A stretch of 64,000 nucleotides of DNA from Taxawa tesnikishii (nom. ined.). Lineage: Eukaryota; Ascomycota; Dothideomycetes; Dothideales. A program made the position numbers and the translations under genes. The stretch spans positions 248,001 to 312,000 of the forward strand of contig JAPDRO010000023.1 of NCBI GenBank assembly GCA_030247885.1. Reading direction: 5' to 3'. The notes under the pieces are model-generated. The model saw only the letters and a list, made by a program, of their open reading frames with translations, searched no databases and was not told the DNA's origin. Shown one piece after another: positions 33,154-43,971 of the stretch. Each line of letters starts with the position of its first letter. Positions within the stretch are counted from its first letter, which is position 1.

Positions 33154-35042
33154 ATGGAACCCTCAGAAAGTCGGTTCCGCACACTTGCGGTAAAACCTGT
33201 GCCACTGTCAACAACAAATCATGAAGAGAAGAAGAAGAAGCCTTTGCTGCTCTCACGAGTAAAGCACAAGAGAGCCCAGGTGAGCGTGGCATGCATCACG
33301 TGCAGAAACGCAAAAGCCAAAGTGAGTAAAGCACTTGTTCCTGTTGGAAAAAGACAGGCAGCTTTGTGGGAGACAGTACTGAGCTTATGTACCATAGTGT
33401 AACGGCACAGCTCCATGCACCCGATGCATACGACAGAACATCGAGTGTAGTTTCGCGGTGAAAAGAAACACCTGGGGTTCTCTGAAAGATCAAGCGGCAA
33501 AGCACCGGGAAGCCTTGACTAGCCTTCACGAAGCGTTAAAGAGTGACAATCCATCCGCACTATCAAACGTACAGCAAGCAGCACGTCAAGCCCGATCGTT
33601 GCAAGCCTTCCTCGACGCAGTGCCAATCGTATCCGCACCAGTAGAGCCTTCCGAACAGACAGCATCAAGCCAGGAATCTCCCGAGACCACCGGCAGTGAT
33701 GCTTTCCGTGACCTTGTGTTTCGCATTCGCACGGCAGAAGACAGTGACCTGGCCAGCCTTATTGGGAGGCTCAAAGCCTGTCAGGACGATGAGGATGCCG
33801 CTCGAATCATCCAACAAGACCAGCAAAGATCTCAGGGACTATGGCCGCATGAAAACATGCCAGAGAAGCTAGTCCCTTCAACAGAAGAGTCTGAAGCATG
33901 GTTTCCTCTCCTCCAGACGTCCAATGCGGTCACTCCCGCGATCAAAGGGAATGAGAAAGATAGATTTGAGGTAAGTTCCTTCGTTGTATTAAAAACCATC
34001 GTTAGCCCCTGTCTCACCGGTTCATCAATCGCAGTATTATCTTGAACAAGGACCTACCGACGCTCGACGGCAAGCGAGGGCGGACTTGTCGTCATATCTG
34101 GAAGAGCAGTGGCGAAAAGGCAACTATCCATATCCCTATCCTTACCATGAATCTACCGGGACCGTCGAGGAATTTGGGAATCTCCCTTCTCCTACGCTGT
34201 AAAGGCCAACAACTACCCCCGGCAGTTCAGCAACAGCAACTGTTGAACTTCACCGCACATGAGCACCAGATCCGGCCATTTTCGGTCTGGGAGGATTCAC
34301 CACTTGCTAAGTTATACTACAGTTTCTAGGACGCGGCTCTGCAGATGATATCCAGCGGCATGCCCATTTCAGCTGTGCTTGGCGATCCGAACAATGTCAA
34401 TGTAGAACTCTTCTTTCGCGATCGCAGGCCCGGAGACCCCTTTGACGTTTACGCGTGGGCCGCCGAAATCAACAGGCAGATCGAGGACTTCGACCCTTTC
34501 GTTTTGCTCGCTACTTGCATCTTGTGGTCTGCTTTTATGAGGGTATGTATGCTCTTAGTCCCTCTAGTTCATCCATGTCCCTGCTGACCGCCTGTTTAAA
34601 AGTGGACTCTCTTGCCGACGCCCGAGAACTACGCACTTCTTCCCGCTATGATCCGTCCCACACCGCGCCAACGCTTCATCCCGCACAGTGTCACCATAGG
34701 TTTTGTACCACAGTAAGTTGCGCTCAACACCTACTAGTGCCCTCCATGGAGCACGACTAATCGATTACTCCGTTCCGCAGTCCAGCAATTCGTGAAGCTC
34801 TCGTCCGCCGGTACCGAGACTGGCTCTCACCCGGCACCGCCGCAAAGGGCAATGGAGGGACCAGTATCGACTGGCCGTACTCTATGTCCAGTGCCGTTGA
34901 GGTCAATCCAGTGACTGGTCGTCGCCAGGTGACACGTGCGTTCATCGAGCACGCCACCAACCCGAAGAACCGGAGCGCGCATAAATCGATCAGGCCCATG
35001 TATCCTGAAATTGAGGAGATGGGGTTCCGCCTTAGGAATTGA
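33154..35042 (+). CDS. Zn(II)2Cys6 transcription factor-like protein
   Basis: The zinc cluster is assembled by splicing: exon 1 (33154-33321) ends CITCRNAKAK and exon 2 (33398-33970) starts CNGTAPCTRCIRQNIEC, giving perfect Cys spacing. Later exons are 34035-34281, 34327-34542, 34603-34712 and 34781-35042. The C-terminal half has DAALQMISSGMPISAVLGDP, FFRDRRPGDPFDVYAWA and PTPENYALLPAMIRPTPRQRF, similar to a C-terminal region I recall from other fungal regulators. The 45-nt intron at 34282-34326 removes an in-frame TAG and has a TGCTAAG branch site. In exon 34035-34281 the frame drifts. A lost base near the CCC at 34184-34186 and a second around 34240 would give NLPFSYAVKANNYPRQF and continuity, but this part is less certain. 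The start is the ATG at 33154. Confidence 0.7.
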
Positions 35043-35523
35043 GACGCGGAAGTAATTTGTAACGCCCATTATGACTATGTTATACAGCAATACCATTGAG
35101 CTCTGCCTATCATGCATGGTGCACCTGGTAGTAGCGGTTGTTCCGAGGAGAGCATCAGTCTCTTTGCTACGAACCGAATGTAAAGACTAGCCAATGCACA
35201 TTCCCAACGTTGATGAGTCCTACGAAGCTACGTCGATTGCTCTTTCCTCGTTCCGAACAGGCTCAATCGATCAAGATGCATGTAGGTGGAGGAAGAGGTG
35301 GGAGATTACCAAAAGGTTGCCACCTTCATAGCTTTGCACTTCGTGGTTTGCTGCCTTCTGCGGTCTGTACCGGGATATCTATGACAAGGACAAGGCGTAC
35401 AAAGAACGGCTTCCATCTTCCACGTTCCTCTGCTTCCCTCCCTTTCTGAATGCCACAATGCTGTTGCCCTTAATGACTCAGAACAGCGCAGGGTGGAATT
35501 GACAAAGGTGCATTATCTGTGTC
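35043..35523. other. Intergenic region between convergent genes
   Basis: No supported gene or repeat. Confidence 0.45.
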
Positions 35524-36276
35524 TTAGCGCTTCTGCGTATCATCAGGACCCTCCCACCCAACATGCTCCAGACAAGGTAGGCTGCTCGCCAAATCCCAAA
35601 TGCTGGTACACGCGAACCGATGCCCGCAAAACCCGTACACATTCAGCGCCGTTATTGCGGGCACGTGCGGCAGAGACTCGTCGTTCCGCGCTCCGCTCCA
35701 GGGGAGATACTGCTGCAACCTGTGCAGGGACACCTGATTGTGCCTCAACCGCCACGCAGCCAGCTCGCCTCCCGGGCGACAGGCGTGGACATGCAAGCAA
35801 ATTCCGCCCTTCCCCACCAACCCATCATCGTCGTAACTCGGCCCGGAAGTCCAGGCTTGTAGGGTCTGGAAGAGCTCGCGGAGATGCGTGAGGAGGAAGT
35901 CTCGGTTCGCAGCGTACATTTCCTGCAGCTGTGCGTCTTGCGGCGCGAACCTGTTCCTGCCGAGAACGTAGACGCAGGAGCGTTCGCCTGAGGACGTCTC
36001 CATGGACATGGTGAAGTCTATGCGCTGCACGGCGTGACGTCTTCGTCCTCGGACAATGGTACGCAACGACCGTAGGCGGTCGGTGGTTTGGATTGAGAGG
36101 CGCTTGAAGGTGTATGTCTCGATGCCGGCTTGCCAATCCGGCGATAGTGCTGCGTAAGGAGCGAGTGAGACTGCCCCGGATTCCGACCCTTCTGTTGCGT
36201 TGCTCTGCGTCGATATTTCGGCGAGGAAACCCGCAATGATGTACAGGATATCTCCCGGAAGAGAGGGTATCGGCAT
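35524..36276 (-). CDS. F-box-like protein
   Basis: The 250-residue frame begins MPIPSLPGDILYIIAGFLAE, an F-box-like opening. It is followed by YAALSPDWQAGIETYTFKRLSI and DRLRSLRTIVRGRRRHAVQRIDFTM, a layout common to large fungal families of F-box-type proteins in which the first segment would bind Skp1 and the rest a substrate. The protein is shorter than most relatives, which run to 400-500 residues. It stops soon after CLEHVGWEGPDDTQKR, so the C-terminal half may be missing or in a downstream exon that I could not find. The start is the only good ATG before the F-box. Confidence 0.6.
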   Translation of the reverse strand: MPIPSLPGDILYIIAGFLAEISTQSNATEGSESGAVSLAPYAALSPDWQAGIETYTFKRLSIQTTDRLRSLRTIVRGRRRHAVQRIDFTMSMETSSGERSCVYVLGRNRFAPQDAQLQEMYAANRDFLLTHLRELFQTLQAWTSGPSYDDDGLVGKGGICLHVHACRPGGELAAWRLRHNQVSLHRLQQYLPWSGARNDESLPHVPAITALNVYGFCGHRFACTSIWDLASSLPCLEHVGWEGPDDTQKR

Positions 36277-37459
36277 GATGTGTAACGTGCAACGATATTC
36301 TCAAGGCTTTAATCACGTGTAAATAGGTTGTTCTACTGCTTCCAGGTGACGCCCGTGGTCTAGCTTTTGATGTATCCAACAGCTTTCTGATAGTCTCAAT
36401 AGCTTTTAGTTGCTGTAAGCAATTGGAAGTTAAGGATGGATGGATGTTCTAGGACTACGCATCGTAGCAGCCTCGACAGGACAAATCGTGCTCAGAATTA
36501 CGCTGGAGGTTCTACGTAAAGCCCCGTATCGTTCTGAGAAGTCCACAGCTTCTTGCAATGGTATCTTTGAAGGCGTACAAGAACAGTGGAAATCCACGAA
36601 ACGTGGTGAGATCCGAAGTTTGCACGTAGAGCCTTTGCACAGACTCTCTTCTGCGCGAGCTTTCCCTCCGGGCACAACTCTATGCCCCCGTTGTCGTCTT
36701 CAGCACTGTATGCCTATCAGCACTGTATGCCTATCAACACAGATGGATCGGTCGACACGATGAGTTGCAATTGTCGGGAGAAAGATCCAATTCCTCTGTG
36801 CTTGGCCGGATCAAAATCACAGACCACGCTGTGGGCTCTGAACCCGAGGCTTGCGAGATGTTGGCGTCGTTACATACTGACATAACAAGCAATGATGTCC
36901 TCAGCTGAAGAAGCTTCTCCAAAACCGGATCGGATAGGCCACCCCTCGTCAATGCTTCTCCGAATGTGCAGCGTCCTTGCTATCCTCGGGGTTCGCAACC
37001 CCTCTCCGGACTTCAATACAAAAGAGATGCTTGGGTCGTGTCAAGTATCACTGTCGGCTACAGCGGACTCTCCGTGTGGACAACATGCTCGCTCTGCTGT
37101 TCTCGAAAAAGCTGCTGCCTAAGTAATCCACTCGCTTACGTTCAACGTGAACAACGACTGTTGCTTCTCGCTTGAGATGCGTAAGTATGCAAGAAGCGAG
37201 ACACTGTGGCTTGCCTGACCTACGGGTTGGCCTTTGGGCATACAGGGAATCCTGCTGCCTGCTGACACCCAGAGGATGGCGCTCCTGCATCGAGCAGAAT
37301 TGAGTTTGTTACATGAACCGAGTCTCGAGCAACGCTGTGAGGAGAAAGATATAAAGGGCGTTTCAATTCCGATGGGCTGTCCTCAGGCACACGCGCATTG
37401 CAACATCTTTCCAGCCAGCAACACGAACCCAAGCCGTACCCTCCTCAGACTCAGACACA
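36277..37459. other. Intergenic region
   Basis: Contains the 17-bp tandem duplication at 36701-36736. No frame carries a recognisable domain. The right end is the promoter of the DJ-1-type gene. Confidence 0.5.
36701..36736. repeat. 17-bp tandem duplication
   Basis: CAGCACTGTATGCCTAT occurs twice back to back with no mismatch, followed by the first two bases of a third copy. It looks recent. Confidence 0.9.
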
Positions 37460-38163
37460 ATGGCATCTCCCAAGAAACTCCAAATCGGCATCATGATGGA
37501 GACCGTCCAGCTCTCCGATATCATGGGCGTCGACATCATCGGCAACCTCAGCGCCTCCTACTACGCTGTGGTAAAGCAGTTCTTCGGTGACAAATTCGAG
37601 CACCTCGCCCCCGAGATGGAATTCCACTGGATCGCCAGCACGATCTCTCCATCCTTCGCAACTCCCGCAATGCACATCGTTCCGACCAAGACCTACGACG
37701 ACGCGCCTCGCGACCTGGACATCTTGTTCATCGGCGGACCGCCCCCAGACTTCAGGCCCGCAGCCGCGGACAAGTTCATGGAAGAGGCTTTTGCCAGAAC
37801 GAAGAACGTGCTGACGACGTGCATCGGAAGCGTGTGGCTGGCATCGAGTGGCGTGATGAACGGGCTCAAGGCGACTACTAACCGCGAGTTCTTGCCCATG
37901 GCAAAGCAATTATATCCAGACGTGGACTGGTTGGACCAGAGATGGGTCATTGACGGCAAGCTGTGGACTTCGGGTGGTGCTGGTGCCGGTAAGTCCAGGT
38001 TTAATTTTCTGCGCTAACGGGAAGCAAGCTGATTGAGTGTCCGTTAGGCATTGATATGACAGCGACCTGGTGCTTGGAGAACTTCGATAGGGAGTTTGTT
38101 CAGTTGCTGGCCCTGGGTCCCTTGGACCTCAAGCCTACGGTCAGGGGGCAGTTCTATGCTTGA
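37460..38163 (+). CDS. DJ-1/PfpI family protein
   Basis: Two exons (37460-37988 and 38048-38163) give 214 residues, normal for single-domain members. The fold begins LQIGIMMETVQLSDIMGVDIIG. The nucleophile elbow is TTCIGSVWLASSG with the expected Cys, followed by WLDQRWVIDGKLWTSGGAGAG and the TATWCLENF helix. Members act as glyoxalases, hydratases or redox chaperones in the cytosol; which applies here cannot be told. The splice is GT-AG, phase 1, and the frame is intact. Confidence 0.85.
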
Positions 38164-38693
38164 ATGCAGTGTAGAGAGAATGTATAGGCAGACTTTATTG
38201 TCAGGGCAGTCGAGCAAATGGCAGTGCCAGCAAAGTACCTACAGATTCGGATGATCTCACAGGCTGAACTGATCCTTGACAAGGTTGTTCAGACCTGAGT
38301 ATGTATGTCTGCTGTTCTGAAGACTTGTGATCGCGTGAAGGCAGGTCGAGGCCTTCCAGCCAAACCTGTTGCCTACCTTCTCAGGGGCATGCTTCGGCCT
38401 CGTCCAGGCGGCAGGGGGCACTTGCAAGGATCTGTTCAGTCCACGACTCTTCTAGTCTCTGGTAGTTCGATTGAATTGAAAGAAAAGTCTTATTTGGGAC
38501 GAACTGTGGTTGGTTTGAGAGAACTGCAGCCTGCTGCTGGGTGGGTCACGTGGTGCGGCGCTTAGTCGTGACGACGCGCGCTGGGATGTGGCGGCCTTCG
38601 CGTCTTCCCAGCACGCGTCGTCACGTCTGAATAACTTACTACTCCCGCCTGCCACCCGACCTGATTCTCGCCGCAACAAGCGGATGGAACACA
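38164..38693. other. Intergenic region with RAD52 promoter
   Basis: Separates the DJ-1-type gene from RAD52. It contains the 20-bp inverted repeat described separately and otherwise no gene. Confidence 0.5.
38567..38625. repeat. Near-perfect 20-bp inverted repeat in RAD52 promoter
   Basis: Arms 38567-38586 and 38606-38625 are complementary at 19 of 20 positions, around a 19-nt loop. The right arm contains ACGCGT (38613-38618), the core of the yeast MluI cell-cycle box bound by MBF; the left arm has ACGCGC at the matching site. It ends 68 bp before the RAD52 ATG. Confidence 0.8.
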
Positions 38694-40561
38694 ATGCCTG
38701 CGTATGCTTCTCTCCGAACATCTTTCTGTGTCGATTCACTGACTTTGATGCAGGCCAGGTGACCAATACCGAGACACCAAAGCGTCCATCAACCCGTTCG
38801 AAGAACACCCACCACGTATGAGCGAATATACGGCGCAAGAGATAGCAACACTTCAGAGCAGACTCGACAAGCAACTCGGTCCAGAATACATTTCTACACG
38901 ACCTGGTGCAGGAGGTGGAAAGGTACACTATCTCGCGGCGGAGAAGGTCATAAACCTCGCGAATGAGGTCTTTGGATTCAACGGATGGAGCAGTGCAATA
39001 CAGAATGTTCAGATCGACTTTGTCAGTAATGCCGGACCTACAAGGAGATGGGATGACTGACAGGATACAGGTGGATGAGAGCCCTACATCAGGGAAGATC
39101 ACCTTAGGATTGTCAATCATCGTTCGGGTCACGTTGAAGGATGGCACATTCCATGAGGTGGGTACACAACGTTGTGCGAAGGCTGGCAGATGGCTCACAG
39201 TATCCAGGATATTGGCTACGGCCACATAGAGAATTGCAAAGGCAAAGCAGCGGCGTTCGAGAAAGCAAAAAAGAGGCAGCAACAGACGCAATGAAGCGAG
39301 CATTGCGCAATTTCGGTAACGTGTTGGGCAATTGCTTATATGACAAGGATTATCTTTCCAAAGTGTCGAAGATCAAGCCTGGACCCTCGAAGTGGGATGT
39401 CGAAAACCTACATAGACATCCGGACTACGCACCTGTCAAAAGGGAGGCGATAGCGGACGCCGAAGTCAGCAAGCCTGCTGCTGCTGAAGCCAGTAAGACT
39501 CCGCGACCTCCTAGAATGCCGAACGGATTATCTTCAGCCTCGAACGCAACAGATTATGAAGATGAATTTGGTGGCAACCTATTTGACGAGATGGACTTTA
39601 GTCACCCGGACGAAGTACGGCTGGACGCTTCCGCAACAGATGTTATGGAGACGCCTAGCAGGCCAGGACCAGGACCGAATGCAGCGTCTTCAGTGCTTGC
39701 CAGACAACAGCCACAAAGAGTTGCTTCTATGCCCACGCCCCGGCAACCGAACGGGCCTCAACCACCTCAACAGGTACAAAACGCACAGCAAGGTAATGGG
39801 CAGACCGGACAGCCCCGTCTGCCAAACAATGCTGGGCCACAACAAAACCAGAACCAAGCACGTATGCTGCCTCCTCCGCATGCGGCTAACCAGGGTCAGC
39901 GGGCCTGGCCGCAGCAAGCCCAAGAGCAGAACAGTTCTCGGTCGAACCCATCCTCCGCTGGTGACTCGGCTGGACAAACCAACTCCAGACCGACAGCAGA
40001 CAACAAGCGTCTGGCCCCTCCGGAACAGCAAAACCCCAACAACCAGCAAAATCTCCAACAACAGACGACGCCACACGAGCCCCTGTAGGCTTCGTGACTG
40101 GTCGAACAGCGGATCTCCTCAATGGAGCAGCTGAAGCTCGCCCTGGCGCTGTCCAAGTGTTTAATCCGCATGCCGAGAGCCCTTCAATCCGACGGACTGT
40201 GGGCGTAAATTCCGGGAAATCCGAGCCGATACGGAGGTCTGCTATCCAGAGTGGTGGTCCACCAGCAAATGCTACCATGAACAGTACCAACGGTCCGGGG
40301 ACGATGAACCGTACGAACTTCGTCAACCCATCTGCCGATCTGAGTCGCCGGATCGGCATGCCTGGAGGTGGTACGAATAGTCCGTTGGCGAACAGGGGTG
40401 CATACAAGCCTCCTACGGCCATCAAGCGCCCTGCACCTGCGGATACGCACGCACGAGCTCCTCTCGCAGATATGAGTAACATGCAACATGTGGACGAAGC
40501 AAATGACCCGAAGAAACCCAAGGTGGATGGCGTGCAGCGTGCGGCTGGTGCTGGTCCTTAG
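38694..40561 (+). CDS. RAD52: RAD52 DNA repair and recombination protein
   Basis: Mediator that loads Rad51 on RPA-coated single-stranded DNA and anneals complementary strands. The first coding exon is only 8 nt (38694-38701, ATGCCTGC). After an intron to 38753 the text runs APGDQYRDTKASINPFEEHP, then YTAQEIATLQSRLDKQLGP and AAEKVINLANEVFGFNGWSS. Further exons are 39071-39157 (VDESPTSGKITLGLSIIVRV) and 39208-40561. The N-terminal annealing domain closes with KRALRNFGNVLGNCLYDKDY. The rest is Pro/Gln-rich and disordered, ending with a short charged tail. Two slips, A-run 39267-39272 and near CC 40071-40072, split the frames. With one base at each, the exons sum to 572 codons plus stop and the text reads EKAKKEAATDAM and APVGFVTGR. 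Confidence 0.93.
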
Positions 40562-40901
40562 TTCGTGCGAGCCCCAGTTCGTGCGGATCCTTGACCTTTC
40601 TCTCGAACATCGTTTTGAGGACGGAGGACTACTCCGCGATACGTTGCCATCACAACTCCACATGGTGACCAAGCAGGGTAGGGATTCCGTGTTTGACAGC
40701 GCGGTGTGGCAACAAGCCGGCGGCGCCGCAGGTTCTACATGGAATGAATGGCTTTCACTGTTGGACGATATCATCATCGCAAGGCGTTCGGGTGGGACAA
40801 GAAGCCTTGTATTCTGGCTTTGGTGCTCTGCAAGTTTGTTTAGGCGTTTTGGGGAAGAAGGAAACCATGAGATATCCTTGATCTTTAAGCTAGGTCCGTT
40901 T
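40562..40901. other. Intergenic region between convergent RAD52 and LTO1
   Basis: Short 3'-3' spacer with no gene. Confidence 0.5.
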
Positions 40902-41534
40902 TCATGAGCGAGCAATGCTACGAGGGACGGTGAAATCCTCCATGTTGCTGTCCGTTCTCGCCGTGTTTCTCTGTACTCTGACTTGTCGGGCTGAATTGGC
41001 GGCGCTTCGAGCACCGCCGCCGCCGTTGCTGATGTCTGGGGATGTTGATGATACAGCCCCTTCTCCGATTAGTTTTTCGATCACTTTGACTTTCCCTTCG
41101 GCACGCTTCAGTCGGTCGTCGAATTCGGAGACGGCGTCCTCGTCATTTTGCGTAGGAAGACTTTCTTCCTCAACCAAGGCAGACAGGGTCCGTAGATGTC
41201 CCTCTAACCGGGTGCTCGCCTTCAGCTGCTCCAACCTCACCTCAACCTTTCCCTTTCCGTCTTGCTCGGCTGTCTTTTCTTGGTTATAGTGAGAGGCTGT
41301 AGGTACGGGGGCGGCGGGCAACCGTGACTCCCATACTGCGCATCTTCCCGCCAGAGCACCCATGGTGGCGAACTTTTCGAAGCCTTTCTCGAGTCCGAAG
41401 ACGCGGCCTTCGATGCGTCCGGCGCGGGATCCGTCTGCTACGCCCAGGTTGTAGCCTTCGATGTAGTATTGCTCTTCGAGGTCGAGGAGAGCGTCGAAGG
41501 GGTCGTCGTCGCGTGACTGCTGTGGCGTGGACAT
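40902..41534 (-). CDS. LTO1: LTO1/Yae1-domain protein
   Basis: Adaptor that, with Yae1, delivers the Fe-S cluster to Rli1/ABCE1 for ribosome biogenesis and recycling. Single exon, 210 residues from the ATG at 41534 (MSTPQQSRDDDPFDALLDLE). Residues about 19-60 hold the signature run of GxxxG spacings (EGYNLGVADGSRAGRIEGRV, then FGLEKGFEK). A charged helix (VIEKLIGEG) and a disordered tail follow, longer than in yeast. The ATG was chosen because it directly precedes the DDDPF acidic segment usual for the family. Confidence 0.85.
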   Translation of the reverse strand: MSTPQQSRDDDPFDALLDLEEQYYIEGYNLGVADGSRAGRIEGRVFGLEKGFEKFATMGALAGRCAVWESRLPAAPVPTASHYNQEKTAEQDGKGKVEVRLEQLKASTRLEGHLRTLSALVEEESLPTQNDEDAVSEFDDRLKRAEGKVKVIEKLIGEGAVSSTSPDISNGGGGARSAANSARQVRVQRNTARTDSNMEDFTVPRSIARS

Positions 41535-42013
41535 GGCTAAAGATGGCAGTTCTCCAGATGATGAAGGGTAGGGTTTTATGATACGAATGGCTTCTAATGC
41601 GGATCTAGTTCCTTGACAAGAGAGTGTCAAACAGATGTCGGTAAGCGAATCAGGTTGAATCTGGGAATTAGCGACGGTTTATAACACACAGCATCCTCAA
41701 AGATGAGAGATGAGACTGTTACTACAACTTAAGTCACCATATCGAACAGATAGCAGAGCGATAAGAAGTGGGATGTTTCTCGGTACCAGCCGAAAGTGCG
41801 TTCCTGACTCAATGTTCGAATAGCTGCCCCTCCAACCTTTTACCTGCCTCTCGTTTAAAACACTTTTCGAACTCGAGTTTCTTGCAGTCTCTGGCCCTTT
41901 GTAACTCGCACGTGTCGTATCCAATACAGACTCTGCAGCACGAGCGAACGCTCGGTTCTTCTCTAGCTTAAGCCCTACCATACAACACAAGCGAACCGGA
42001 ACAGCACAAGACC
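41535..42013. other. Divergent promoter region of LTO1 and MES1
   Basis: About 480 bp between two translation-related genes read outward. No repeat or specific site called. Confidence 0.5.
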
Positions 42014-43971
42014 ATGAGCACGACCAAGGAGATCCTGCCCGAGGAGGGCAAGAGGAACATCCTTATCACTTCTGCCCTCCCCTATGTCAACAACGTTCCA
42101 CACTTGGGTAACATCATTGGAAGTGTTCTGTCCGCAGATGTCTTCTCAAGGTACTGCAAAGCACGCGGTCTCCCAACCCTATTCATCTGCGGTACAGATG
42201 AGTACGGAACAGCGACCGAGACGAAGGCCATTGAAGAGAAGTGCACACCGGAGGAGCTCTGCGACAAGTACCACAAGCTTCATGCTGAGGTCTACGAGTG
42301 GTTCAACATTGGGTTCGACAAGTTCGGCAGGACACCTACCCGGCAGCAGACGGAGATTGCGCAGGACATCTTCACCAAACTATACGAAAATGGCTACATG
42401 GAGGAGCAAACGACCATTCAGCCTTATTGTGAAGAGCACAAGTCGTTCCTTGCGGATCGTTTCGTGGAGGGTACATGTCCTCTTTGCGGGTACGAGGATG
42501 CGAGAGGAGACCAGTGTGACAAGTGTGGGCACCTGTTGGACCCTCTGGAGCTGATCAAGCCCCGGTGCAAACTCGATGGTGCAACCCCAGTACAGAGAGA
42601 GACAAAGCACGTGTACCTGCTTTTGGACAAGCTGCAGCCGGCCGTGGAGGAGTGGAACAGGAAATCGAGCAAAGAAGGAGCATGGTCGAGCAACGGTATC
42701 CACATCACAGAGTCATGGCTGAAGGAGGGCCTGAAGCCAAGAGGTATCACAAGAGATCTGAAGTGGGGAACGAAGGTACCTTTGCCAGGCTATGACGAGA
42801 AGGTGCTGTATGTCTGGTTCGATGCTTGCATTGGATACGTATCGATCACCGCAAACTACACCGAGCAATGGGAGAAGTGGTGGCGGAATCCAGAAAAGGT
42901 TAGTCTGTACCAGTTCATGGGCAAGGACAACGTGCCCTTCCACACTGTCGTCTTCCCCGCAAGTCAGATCGGTACGAAGGACAAGTGGACCCAGCTGAAC
43001 CACCTTTCAACGACCGAGTATCTGAACTATGAGAAAGGCAAGTTCAGCAAGAGCAGAGGAATTGGTGTCTTCGGCAACAACGCAAAGGACACCGGCATTC
43101 CCTCTGATGTATGGCGGTACTACCTTCTGGCCAACAGACCAGAAACGGGAGACACCGAGTTCGAATGGAGCGGCTTCATTGCTGCCAACAACAACGAACT
43201 TCTCAAGAACCTTGGCAACTTTGTCAACCGCATCGTCAAGTTCGTGAACTCGGCCAACTACGACTCGGTCGTGCCGGATTACACAAAGTACGACGACGCA
43301 GAGGGCAACCTTGCCGCACACAAGAAGGAAGTAAACGAGGCCCTCAAGCGCTACGTCCAGGAAATGGACGCCGTCAAGCTCCGCCAGGCCCTCCAGACCG
43401 CTCTGCACATCTCCTATCTCGGCAACAAGCTCCTGCAAGACAACCGCCTGGACAACACACGTGCGAAGGAGGAGCCCGAACGCACCGCCGCCGTCGTCGG
43501 TCTGGCGCTCAACCACGTTCACCTCCTCGCCAGCCTGATCGCGCCATACCTGCCTGCTACCACCGAGAGCATCCTGGAACAGCTGAACACCTCTCTCCTC
43601 ATCATCCCCGATGAATGGGAAGCCGGATCGATCCAACCAGGCCATAAGATCGGCAGCGCCGCATACCTCTTCAGCCAGATCAAGCCGGAGCGGGAGCAGG
43701 AGTGGCGCGAACAGTTCGGTGGTGAGGAAGCGAGGAAGCAGAAGGCGGAGAAGGAGGCCAAAGCCGCAGAGAAGGCGGCGAAGAAGAAGGCCGATAAGGA
43801 GAAGAAGAAGGCGAAGAAGGATGCTGAGAAGAACGGCAAAAGGACGATGTGCCGAAGGAGAAGGGTGTTGAGCAGGCGGAGAAGAGGGATGCGGAGAGGA
43901 ATCCGGAGGCCAGGGCGGGCGTGGAGGATATTACAGAGGGGGTTAAGACGGCGGAGTTGGCGACGAGTTAG
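42014..43971 (+). CDS. MES1: Methionyl-tRNA synthetase, cytosolic
   Basis: Class I synthetase charging tRNA-Met. It reads through without introns from MSTTKEILPEEGKRN. The HIGH-type motif is PHLGNIIG (near residue 32). The zinc knuckle is CPLCGYEDARGDQCDKCG, the WFDACIGY pocket is present, and the KMSKS-type loop is KFSKSRGIG. The anticodon-binding helical domain follows (NELLKNLGNFVNRIVKFVN). The C-terminus is Lys/Ala-rich. At the A run 43837-43840 the frame slips; one extra A restores KKDDVPKEKGVEQAEKRD and a stop at 43969-43971, about 652 residues in total. Without it an Arg-rich tail unlike the rest runs to 44050. No mitochondrial presequence is seen. Confidence 0.95.

Noticed and set aside
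34502-34505. Possible lost T in TTTT within the second Zn2Cys6 gene
   Set aside because: The frame as printed (FVLLATCILWSAFMR) splices in phase 0 to WTLLPTPENY, so no correction is needed there.
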